From Peronospora farinosa (Eukaryota > Oomycota > Peronosporomycetes > Peronosporales > Peronosporaceae): a stretch of DNA of 15,767 bases. A program made the translations under genes and the position numbers. The first letter of the stretch is position 1; each line of letters begins with the position of its first letter. The notes under the pieces were generated by a model. It was given only the letters and a program-made list of their open reading frames with translations, was not told the origin of the DNA and searched no databases. Shown in pieces: positions 9,065 to 15,767 of this stretch. Where the stretch lies: contig CANTFK010000431.1 of NCBI GenBank assembly GCA_947646735.1, positions 1-15,767 of the forward strand, written 5' to 3'.

Positions 9065-9480
9065 CACTTAATGCGGGAGCTCCTGCTCGGCCGCCGTAAA
9101 CCCGTGTGGGGAGCCCCTGCTCAACCCCAATGCGCCCATGGGGGAATCTCGGTTTGACCATAGGAAGTGATGATGGGAAACCCGGTTCGACCATCATGCT
9201 CTCGCGTGGGGACTCCTGTCCGTCCACGTCACACTCTTTGGCGAGCTCTTGCTCGTCGTCACAATGCCCTTGTAGGAGCCCCTGCTCAACCACAATAGGT
9301 GCAGATGGGAACCCCGGTTCAACCACTGCATTCACGTGCGGGAACCCCTGTTCAACCGCATTAATGACGCGCGGGAACCCCTGTTCGACCGCGTCGTCCT
9401 CGTCGTCCTCTTCGCTCTGTAGCGAGGAGTCACTGTCACTTGTTTTTCGAAGAACATCACAAGCAGTGCAGAGAGGGCCA
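9065..9480 (-). repeat. VEQGFP repeat linker between protease and RT, element B
   Basis: Minus-strand protein text contains about eight or nine copies of a motif close to VEQGFP or VEPGFP, spaced 10-13 residues apart. Examples are [19 protein letters not shown] and [17 protein letters not shown], with an acidic block [12 protein letters not shown] before them. At DNA level the units are 30-36 bases, on the plus strand around GGGAACCCCTGTTCAACC. Element A has only about three or four copies at the same place. Confidence 0.75.
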
Positions 9481-10075
9481 TTGCTCGCTCTGTGCACCGC
9501 CAGCGTCGTGGAATTACGACCCACGACTGTGACGCTCGGCAGTCACTGGTAGATACCAAGATATGGGTAAACACTTTGCTGACATCGAACTTGCGTCGAC
9601 GTCTTACTATCTGGCTAGCCAGTCGATCTGGGGCTTATAGCGTGCCAACCATGGCATGCCCAGTATGCAATCGAATGTATAATTCATTGCGAGCACCAAG
9701 AAATCATCATTACTGCGAAAGCCATCAAACGCGTACGGCAACGACATTTCGCGCCGCGATACGCGGTGTTGTTTCCCTCAGGCAACATGACGACGACTTG
9801 GACAGGTCCCTCACGAACCTGAATGCTGGGAGGCAGCATCGACAAACAAGATTCACGAAAGAAATTGTTTGTTGCTCCTGAGTCCAGGTGTGCTCGCAGA
9901 GGTCGCCGGGCACCGGCGTCATGTAAACTGACAATAATCAGACGTGAGCTACCACTCGTAGTGGTGACATTTAAGCGTGCGCGTAGCGCAGGAGGACTGG
10001 AAGGTTGGGCTGCCACCGGGGGACCCGGACCTCCGTTCCAACCAGTAGGGCGCCCTGCACCTACTGGTCCCGAAT
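9481..10075 (-). pseudogene. Element B aspartic protease (broken)
   Basis: The retroviral-type protease cuts Gag-Pol. It is read in the -1 frame relative to gag, starting with PVGAGRPTGWNG right at the gag stop. The active site is LDSGATNNFFRE (DSG codons 9876-9884). After it a frame change (about 9800) separates the active-site half from the C-terminal half, where text like SNDDFLV and FDCILGMPWLARY is visible (about 9620-9710). A stop follows in the WLAR region, with further shifts toward the repeat linker. Confidence 0.8.
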
Positions 10076-10082
10076 GTTTTTT
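10041..10082 (-). promoter_or_regulatory. Candidate -1 ribosomal frameshift signal at gag/pro junction, element B
   Basis: On the minus strand the gag codons CCA AAA AAC contain the classic slippery heptamer A AAA AAC (10082-10076). Eight bases later a stem begins: CCAGTAGG, 10-base loop, CCTACTGG (10067-10042), extendable by one A-T pair. The gag stop TAG (10063-10061) is inside the 5' arm. A -1 slip reads CAT TCG GGA CCA GTA straight into the protease frame with no stop. Confidence 0.7.
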
Positions 10083-11131
10083 GGACGTGCGACCGGTACA
10101 GCACCCTCATGATGGACATCCACTACTTGCACCGATAATGGGGCTGGCGCACGGCACTCTGCCGCGCGATGTCCTGGCTTGAGACAACGAAAGCAAACCA
10201 TTTGACGCCCGGTGTGAGTGTCACCCTTATGGGAAATGACACGTCGTCGGTCACCCGACGACTCGATCACGTCGATCAACATATGTGTCGGACCAGAAGG
10301 CCCAGGAACGCTGACGAACAAGGGTTTGGCATAGGCCTTTGTGAACCTAAAGTCTTCACGGGTAAAAAAGGCCTATGCCACATTGGAGGGGCAATAGCAA
10401 ATGCCTCCTCCGATGTGGCAGGGCCCGCGCGCTCGAGCGATAAGCGGGTCTGCCCTTCATGCATACCATCCACAAAGACATTCACCTGCGTGTATATGTC
10501 CATGGGGTGCGTGATAACACACGACGCCAGATGCTTAGCCATATGCACGTAGTTGCGCATCGCCATTTTACCATGTCGCATAGACAGGAATCTTGATCGC
10601 ACCAATTTCTCCTCTTGTGGTGGCTCGAAAGCAAGACGGAGATCGTCCTGGATGGTACCCAAGGTGGGGAATGCGTGCTCGTCCACAGTTAGCTTACCAA
10701 GGGCCCACCGTTTGGCCTTCCCGGTGAGGCGGGAAAAAAGGAAGTTGACCTTCGCCTGAAGCGCTTCAAGAAGTCTCGAGGCGATGGCAATGTTGACTTC
10801 TCAGAACCGGTTATTCAGCGACAACCGGTCTTTAAATTCTCCTAAAAAAGGAGGTTTCCACCTTCACGGCCTCATTACACGTGTCGCGAGGGAATTATGC
10901 CTCGCGGGTTGGATTCGGCGAGCTCGCGTGCCATAAACTCATGTATGGCGAGACGTTTCGCGTCAGGGGTCGCTGATCTCATCAGCGACGCGACGAATTT
11001 CTCTTCCGATATCGCCGCGAGCAATTGAGGGCACCCCACTCATCACCAGTAAGATGGGGGAAGGTCGCGTGCTCCAGAAATAAATCTGGAGCGTCAAAGT
11101 ACGACGATTCGCTCATCCCAAACTCGGGCAT
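10061..11131 (-). pseudogene. gag: Element B gag (broken)
   Basis: The start at 11131 gives MPEFGMSESS and LEHATFPHLTGDEW, aligned with element A's gag start. A shift near 11030 is followed by AISEEKFVASLMRSATPD and FMARELAESN to stops near 10900. Further shifts follow, with a stop in [21 protein letters not shown]. The capsid-like middle is clean from 10686 ([40 protein letters not shown]). It breaks again at 10340-10390 where a hairpin-forming insertion shifts the frame. The zinc knuckle CFRCLKPGHRAAEC (CX2CX4HX4C, near 10155-10200) is intact, and gag ends in PKNIRDQ at the TAG. Confidence 0.85.
10327..10419. other. Two adjoining inverted repeats at a frameshifting insertion in gag
   Basis: TGGCATAGGCCTTT (10327-10340) pairs perfectly with AAAGGCCTATGCCA (10367-10380). 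Overlapping it, GCCACATTGGAGG (10377-10389) pairs with CCTCCGATGTGGC (10407-10419) with one mismatch. The shared central block is about 25 bases absent from the expected gag reading (FAIA directly followed by REDFRF). It is composed of inverted copies of its two flanks. Confidence 0.6.
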
Positions 11132-11136
11132 AGGAA

Positions 11137-11157
11137 GGACTACAAAGTGCTACCAGG
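11137..11157 (-). promoter_or_regulatory. Element B primer-binding site
   Basis: Directly inside the 5' LTR on the minus strand, after CC, comes TGGTAGCACTTTGTAG. It is nearly identical to the element A site, including the two-base offset. Confidence 0.75.
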
Positions 11158-11485
11158 TGTAACGGGGGTAGAACGTACCGTCACTAGCTTACACGTGCGC
11201 TCGAGGAAGACTCAAGCCCAAGTATTAGGTATTAAGTAAATTTAACTCTGATTTTTATTTTGTTTTAATTCGTACTAATTACGAAGATTTTAGTCGTAGT
11301 AAATACGACAGTGTTCCCGCCTTTCGGGAACCACACATTTTCACGTTGATGTATCATTGGTCCATTTTGGGACTTTAGGTCCCAATAATATATTGCCACG
11401 CTGTGCCCGCTATTCGGGCATAGAACCTGCCTACATATGTAATTGTTTACAAATGATAATACTGTGTGTAATGTAGCCAATTGCA
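11158..11485 (-). repeat. Element B 5' LTR
   Basis: This is 328 bp with plus-strand ends TGTAACGGGG and CCAATTGCA. It matches the copy at 3847-4185 with about 30 differences and a gap. The five hairpins are kept. The fourth is perfect here (TTGGGAC TTTAG GTCCCAA), and the first three lie in a stretch of about 70 bases with just one difference between the two LTRs. Confidence 0.92.
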
Positions 11486-11490
11486 TCGAT
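11486..11490. repeat. Target-site duplication of element B, right copy (TCGAT)
   Basis: This is the second copy of the five-base repeat at 3842-3846. It directly follows the right LTR end and precedes the continuation of element A gag (GCTGAGTGC...). Confidence 0.9.
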
Positions 11491-12373
11491 GCTGAGTGCA
11501 AAGACGTCCGATGATTAACGTGCCACCATTTAAGACCTTTATGGTGCGCGAGCTCGCCGAAGCGAATCGGCGAGTATTGAATCCCTCGCGCACTTCGCAC
11601 CATGACGCTATCAAGATGGAGACGTCAACGTTCTCCGGTGATGGTCCGGATCGTCTCCCTCTCAATCGCTGGTTTTGCGAGGTGGATATTGCAATAGCGT
11701 CAAGATTAATTGACGCTTCGACGGCCAAGGTCAATTTCCTGCTGTCTCGGCTTGTTGGCAAATCCAAGGAATGGGCTTTCGGAAAGCTCGTCGTAGATGA
11801 GTCTGCGTTCCCTACGCTGGACGATATCCAGCGTGACTTACGACTGGCTTTCGAGCCTGATCTCGCTCGCGTGCAGATGTCTTCTCACTCCGACAGGGCA
11901 AGCTGTCGATGCGTGATTACGTGCAGAAATCACGTCATCTTGCTTCGTGCATTACCACGCAGCCAATTGACATGGCTTAAGAAGTCTATGTCTTTATTTT
12001 TGGTATGCAAGAGGGAATGACGCGTTACTGTCTCACACGTGCTGATCCAAAGTCTCTCGAGGAGAAATTTGCCCTCGCTCTTTGTGAAGATTACACTGAC
12101 GCGTCGTCGTACCTGCACGCAGTGTCACAACATCTGCGGACCTATGGCTCAGAGCCAATGAAAATTGATGCAATTGAGTCCTCTCGTGGTCGCGGCAAGT
12201 CATTAGGCCGCGACATTTGCAATCCTAACACGATGAAGTGTTTTCGCTGTGGCAAGACAGGCCATCATGCGGCTGTCTGTCGAGCACCTGCGCCGGTGAC
12301 TATGAACACAGCTGTCTCACGAGGAGACGCTGTGTCGTCGGTGGTCCCGCCAAAATACGAGCGGTTCCAGTAG
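11491..12373 (+). pseudogene. gag: Element A gag, second part (broken)
   Basis: This continues the gag begun at 3698. After stops near 11515 and 11530 and a shift, the frame from 11538 is clear: [53 protein letters not shown] shift near 11870 moves to the frame with [20 protein letters not shown], a TAA near 11980, and FGMQEGMTR. The last frame is clean to the zinc knuckle CFRCGKTGHHAAVC (CX2CX4HX4C, 12239-12280) and ends PPKYERFQ at TAG 12371-12373. It parallels element B gag throughout, so the two elements are related but distinct. Confidence 0.85.
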
Positions 12374-12392
12374 GCGTGGGGCGCCCTACTGG
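12352..12392 (+). promoter_or_regulatory. Frameshift signal counterpart at gag/pro junction, element A
   Basis: Stem CCAGTAGG (12367-12374), 10-base loop, CCTACTGG (12385-12392), with the gag TAG in the 5' arm. It has the same stem, loop length and 8-base spacing as in element B. The slippery site here reads A AAA TAC (12352-12358), one change from A AAA AAC, so it is probably weakened. The -1 frame is open across the stop into PVGVGRPTGING, like PVGAGRPTGWNG in B. Confidence 0.6.
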
Positions 12393-12990
12393 CATAAATG
12401 GAGCCCCGAGTACTCAGGTGGAAGCTCGGGCTCCTAGCCCCAAAGTGATTCATACCCACTTCAATGCTACCACCATGCGCGATGATTCGAGACTGATTAT
12501 TATCAGTCTCATCGTCGCTGGAGTGAAGCGACCACTTCGAGCGTTGTTGGATTCTGGCGCTTCCAACAACTTCTTTCGTGCATCCTGTTTGTCCCTTCTC
12601 GCGTCGACTGTCACGTCGAGAAGGTCCAGGTGACATCGTTGTCAAACTTGCCGATGGACAACCAAAACGTGTCCCGCGTAAAACAGTGGTTTTACCGTAC
12701 ACCTTCGACGGTTTCCAGAGCAACGACGAATTTTTGGTGTACGAGATGAACTATGCATTTGATTGCATACTTGGGATACCGTGGCTGTCACGGTATCAGC
12801 CGAAGATAGATTGGCTATCTCGGTTCGTCAAACGACGAAGCGTTTATGACGTCAGTGAAGTGTTTACTCATTTCTTGGTCGCGTCATCCGATTGGCCTCA
12901 CGTCAGGGTCGGGAACGAACTCGCCACGACTAGTAGTCAGCACGGAGAGATCGATGGACCTCTGTGCGCAGTATATTCCGTTACACTGAT
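12366..12990 (+). pseudogene. Element A aspartic protease (broken)
   Basis: The -1 frame after gag runs PVGVGRPTGING, then THFNATTMRDDSRLIIISL and the active site LDSGASNNFFRA (DSG codons 12550-12558). A frame change near 12600 leads to GDIVVKLADGQPKRVPRKTV, SNDEFLVYEMNYAFDCILGI and PWLSRYQPKIDWL. It is more complete than the element B copy, with one obvious shift separating the two halves. Confidence 0.82.
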
Positions 12991-13150
12991 GGAGCCGCAG
13001 ATCGAGGCAGTCGAAGAGCGGTTCCCGCATACTCAGACATCGGTCGAGCAGGGGTTCCCGATTCACAGCGAGGCGGTCTAGTAGGGGATTTCGCAAACAA
13101 GTAAGGCGGTCGAAGACGAGCTCCCGCCTTATATTGACGAAAATGGGCGG
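12991..13150 (+). repeat. Short VEQGFP-type repeat linker, element A
   Basis: Protein text AVEERFPHTQTSVEQGFP is followed by two stops (13079 region), then a block ending AVEDELPPYIDENG. That is about three or four worn units of the same repeat that element B has in eight or nine copies between protease and RT. Confidence 0.6.
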
Positions 13151-13153
13151 ACT

Positions 13154-14560
13154 ATGGATCCGCATGAGACCGACGGGGTGTCCAAAGATCTCTCACGTCT
13201 AGAGGGGGGTACTTCATCCTCTTGTGATAGCGAAGTGTCAGTCTCGAGCAGGGGCTCGAGACGCAAGAGAAAACGCAATAAAGGAGCACGCCGATCACCG
13301 AGACGACGAAATTCACGTCAAGATGCTGATGCATTTGATTCCGTAGTGACGGAATCCGTATGCGCGCTTGAATATGTGGAGGGATCCTCACATCGTGGCC
13401 GCTACATTGAGGTAGCGAGTCCACCGTGCACTGCTGCAGATATCACATCTCTGCCAGACCTTACATGGAAAGACTTCCTTCATGACCTCAAGGCCGGCGA
13501 CATCGAGCAAGTGTGCATCGTTTCAGCCACCGAATCAGCCAGTGAAGAGGTTCTGGAGGCTCGCCCGAAGAGCGCCGAGCCTAATTCAGCGCGCGAAGAA
13601 CGCTTCGCGGCACAGTCTTGGGATGCTCTTCGTGCTTCGGGCAACCCTGTATACGATATTGCCCGTGAGTACGCCGACATTTTCCCGGAGAAAATTCCAG
13701 CTGAGCTTCCGGCGGATCGTGGTGTGCGGCACGAGATAGAAATCGTGCCAGGATCGAAATATTGCGTGACGCGGCAGTACGTGATCAAGTCATCGCTATA
13801 GATGAACTTTTCGGAGGGTCGCCGTAAGGCTGGTCATGTCCGCGAGACATTCGAGCCCGACTTTTTGCGTGAAGAAATCCACCGGCGGTTGGCGCAATGT
13901 GCACGCCTTCAACAAGCTGAATGACGCCACGATTCCGGCTCAAACGCCTCTTCCACAAAGAGACATGGTATTGAATACCATGTCCGGGAGCGAGATCTAC
14001 AGCGCCATCGATCTGTCACACGGTTTCTATCAAATCCTCATGAGGGACAGTGTCATTCCGTTCACTGCGGTCAGCACCCCAAGCGGTATGCTTTGGGAGT
14101 GGTTAGTCATGCCACAAGGTCTTAAGAACGCTCTATCTACGTTCAATTGGATGGTGACAAAAGTACTTCGTCCACTTCGCGATTTTGCACCGAGCTACTT
14201 CGATGATATTTTGTTCACAGCCGCGCTGAGCAAAAGCTCAGCGCTACGGAGGTACACCTTCGACACTTAAAGCAGGTGTTTAAAGGTATGAGCGAGAATG
14301 AATTGTATGCAAATTTGAAGAAACTGTGTCTTCTGCGCCCCTAAGATTTCAGTACTCGGATGCTACGTCAGCAAGGAAGGTGTCCGCGCTGATCCTGAGA
14401 AGATCTCATCGATCTGTTCCTGGCCAACACCCAGGAACCAAACTGAATTACGTCAATGGCTCGTTCTGGCGAATTACTTGCAGAAGTATGCGAAGAACTA
14501 TGCTGAGCTAGTTCAGCCATTATCGACTTTGCTCATGAAAGATACAGTATGATTATGGAA
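13154..14560 (+). pseudogene. Element A reverse transcriptase with linker (broken)
   Basis: A linker from 13154 contains a strongly basic stretch, RRKRKRNKGARRSPRRRN (about 13258-13312), absent from element B. RT begins NPVYDIAREYADIFPEKIPA and runs to GSKYCVTRQ. About ten bases are lost there (near 13777) compared with B, shifting the frame, and a TAG follows at 13799-13801. A clean stretch from 13836 gives SSPTFCVKKSTGGW, SAIDLSHGFYQIL and the catalytic box YFDD (14196-14207) in place of B's YVDD. Another shift just after it leads through HLKQVFKGMSENELYANLKK and VLGCYVSKEGVRADPEKI, with a stop near 14550. Confidence 0.87.
14223..14244 (+). other. Hairpin just downstream of YFDD, element A
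   Basis: GCGCTGAGC AAAA GCTCAGCGC is a perfect 9-bp stem with a four-base loop at the position homologous to the element B hairpin. The pair next to the loop is C-G here and G-C in B. Confidence 0.5.
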
Positions 14561-15020
14561 GGCAGAAAATCAATCTTCCTTCGACTCCGTGAAGAAGAGC
14601 TTGTCCGAGGCACCGGTGCTGATGCTACCTGATGACTTCAAGACATTCCACCTCGTATGTGACGTGAGTAATTTCGCTATAGGATGTGACCTCATGCAAT
14701 TTGTTGACGAGGGTCGAGAGCACGTCGTGAGCTTTCATTCACGACAGATAAAACCTGCCGAGAAAAATAATCCGGTACACGACAAGGAACTTTTGGCTAT
14801 GCGTTATGCGCTAATCAAGTTTAGAGTATATTTGCTCGGCGAAAAGATGTTTTCTATCTACACAGATCACGCATCATTGCGTACCGCCGTCAAGAGCCTT
14901 CACTTGTCCCAGCGTATAATAAGGTGGTTGTCATTTTTTTGCCGAGTATAATTTTGTGGTGCATTACAAGCCTGGCAAGAATAAAATTCTCGCTGTGCGC
15001 TTTCTCGTCGTCCTGATTAC
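14561..15020 (+). pseudogene. Element A RNase H domain (nearly intact)
   Basis: The open frame 14589-14951 contains FHLVCDVSNFAIGCDLMQ (first Asp), NPVHDKELLAMRYALIKFRV (Glu) and FSIYTDHASLRTAVKSL (Asp), so the visible catalytic residues are kept. A T-run (14932-14940) appears to have gained a base and shifts the frame just before YNFVVHYKPGKN. The domain is the best preserved part of element A. Confidence 0.83.
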
Positions 15021-15380
15021 GATCCTCGGCGTGATATGGGTCATCAAACGGAGTATGTTGATGACGACGAAGATATCTGTGCGTGTTGTATTGAGCTGAG
15101 GCTCAATGCGATGATTTCGACCCCCGTGCTGTCGATCCGAACTCAGATCGCTGAATCCTACGCGATTGATTCCTTCTATGCAGAAATCATCAACTAAATT
15201 AGGGACTCGAGCGAAACATTACTCGCGAAGTTGACGAAACCAACACGCGACAACATCAAGCGTTACGCGCTTGACAACGTAAACATTGGACGTCTTTGGT
15301 CCCCGCGTGTCGTCATCCCTGCTGATGACGATCTTCGAGTCCGTTTGGTTCATGAATTTCACGACAGCCCTCCTCCAAGA
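15021..15380 (+). pseudogene. Element A integrase N-terminal start, truncated
   Basis: Text RPDYDPRRDMGHQTEYVDDD and then DICACCIEL parallels element B's spacer after RNase H. After a stop near 15197, WSPRVVIPADDDLRVRLVHE and FHD reach the first zinc-binding His residues of the HHCC domain. The next residues should be SGHLGREKT as in B, but from about 15370-15380 the sequence no longer matches. Everything downstream (rest of HHCC, catalytic core, chromodomain, 3' LTR) is missing. Confidence 0.75.
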
Positions 15381-15558
15381 GACGACACGTGACACCGTGG
15401 TTGAGGCTAGGCAAAAACAATTGTAACAAAGTATAAGATAAATAAACACACTTGAATTTGCATATTACGTGGCAGCTCTAAGCGCCCCTTTCAAGCTTCT
15501 CCGTCACCTCACTTCTTCCGTGCGAGATACCCTTTGGCCCCCCCCCGACGTCAGCAGG
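15381..15558. other. Unassigned sequence after the element A breakpoint
   Basis: I see no gene. The sequence is AT-rich at 15410-15465 and then pyrimidine-rich, ending in a run of nine C at 15538-15546. It does not continue either element A or the integrase of element C. Confidence 0.4.
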
Positions 15559-15767
15559 TGTTAGACGGCTCAAGATACGCAAGCTGAACCACAGGATATT
15601 GGGCTGAGGTGTCAAGTAAGTGTCAAGACACTCAGAACCCGCTACAGGGGTTGTACAAGTATAAATATTATTAATATGCCACAGCTCAAGGAAGTCGATG
15701 GAACAAGTTCCATCGAGCCTGCGGGAATAAGTCCCCAGTGCCCTGAGGGAATAAGTCCCCAGAAGTA
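15559..15767 (+). repeat. Possible start of another LTR, with hairpins and TATA-like box
   Basis: From TGTTAGACGG (15559) the sequence holds AGTGTC aa GACACT (15619-15632), AACCC/GGGTT (15636-15652), a TATAAATA (15660-15667) about 100 bases in, and a perfect 10-bp inverted repeat TCGATGGAAC aa GTTCCATCGA (15695-15716). Two copies of a 24-base unit follow (15718 and 15742), each with GGGA ATAAG TCCC. A TGTTA start, a TATA box at that distance and the hairpin style suggest an LTR running off the window. There is no coding evidence to name the family. Confidence 0.4.

Larger units (their letters stand above)
3847..11485 (-). mobile_element. Element B: full-length, decayed Ty3/gypsy chromodomain retrotransposon
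   Basis: It is 7,639 bp with an LTR at both ends and is flanked by TCGAT repeats. Read on the minus strand the order is 5' LTR (11485-11158), PBS, gag, protease, repetitive linker, RT, RNase H, integrase, chromodomain, a non-sense-coding tail of about 0.9 kb, polypurine tract, and 3' LTR (4185-3847). The tail holds an antisense gene on the plus strand. The two LTRs differ at roughly 30 positions plus an 11-base gap by my manual alignment (near 10%), so the insertion is not recent. Gag and pol carry many stops and indels, and catalytic residues are lost in integrase and RNase H, so it is not autonomous. Confidence 0.92.
3353..15380 (+). mobile_element. Element A: Ty3/gypsy retrotransposon, plus strand, interrupted and 3'-truncated
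   Basis: Element A consists of 3353-3846 plus 11491 to about 15375. The order is LTR, primer-binding site, gag, protease, acidic linker, RT, RNase H and the first part of integrase. It is inserted in the integrase of element C. The host sequence just before the LTR is GTTTG (3348-3352), but no second copy is found on the right because the 3' end is missing. It was split in gag by element B. Removing B and one TCGAT restores a continuous gag alignment with B's own gag at the junction, so the nesting is secure. All its genes carry stops or frameshifts. Confidence 0.9.

Noticed and set aside
9106..9552. A 148-codon plus-strand frame rich in Gly, Asn, Pro, Cys, Ser and Thr
   Set aside because: It is the reverse complement of the VEQGFP repeat linker; the periodic DNA keeps the other strand open by chance.
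10805..10829. Inverted repeat ACCGGTT/AACCGGT in element B gag
   Set aside because: It falls in codons for the ordinary gag residues RLSLNNR; no equivalent in element A.
10969..10989. Perfect 9-bp inverted repeat GTCGCTGAT ctc ATCAGCGAC in element B gag
   Set aside because: The homologous stretch of element A does not pair, so there is no support for function; probably chance or a local mutation.
12265..12723. A 152-codon minus-strand frame
   Set aside because: It is opposite element A protease, whose sense strand shows DSG and downstream motifs. No motif is seen on the minus strand.
14196..14207. YFDD as a sign of a novel polymerase
   Set aside because: Element A is degenerate here with a frame change directly after; Val to Phe at this site is best read as drift.

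Overview
The window looks like a repeat-rich intergenic stretch of an oomycete genome (Phytophthora or downy-mildew type). It holds no intact host gene and no RNA gene. What can be read are Ty3/gypsy-type (chromodomain-bearing) LTR retrotransposons, all carrying stop codons and frameshifts. The oomycete call rests on recognition of the protein family style (integrase and chromodomain wording), not on a marker gene, so it is an inference.

Layout. (1) Bases 1-193 are an array of short hairpins that looks like part of an LTR. Bases 194-2449 hold decayed sequence, including a plus-strand protein-like remnant I cannot name (about 1640-2247). (2) Bases 2512-3352 are the minus-strand integrase end and chromodomain of element C, cut off by the next insertion. 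(3) Element A is on the plus strand. It starts with a 319-bp LTR at 3353-3671, then a primer-binding site and the start of gag. (4) Element B is a complete but dead element on the minus strand at 3847-11485. It is inserted in A's gag and bounded by its own LTRs and a 5-bp target duplication TCGAT (3842-3846 and 11486-11490). (5) A resumes at 11491 with the rest of gag, protease, RT, RNase H and the beginning of integrase, and stops abruptly near 15375 with no 3' LTR. (6) The right end (15559-15767) looks like the start of another LTR. The order of events is therefore C, then A into C, then B into A, then a loss that removed A's 3' end and the rest of C.

Three points stand out. First, element B carries a decayed plus-strand gene (about 4336-5519) antisense to the element. 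It lies between the 3' LTR and the integrase and overlaps the chromodomain on the opposite strand; its parts are an alpha-helical front, an arginine-serine tract and a coiled coil. Second, the gag/protease junction has what looks like a programmed -1 frameshift signal: slippery A AAA AAC, 8-nt spacer, and an 8-bp stem that contains the gag stop codon. The stem, loop length and spacing are the same in element A, which is well diverged. Third, every LTR-like sequence here contains small perfect hairpins with short loops, in one case as a tandem array.

All boundaries were read by eye; protein names come from motifs, not searches.
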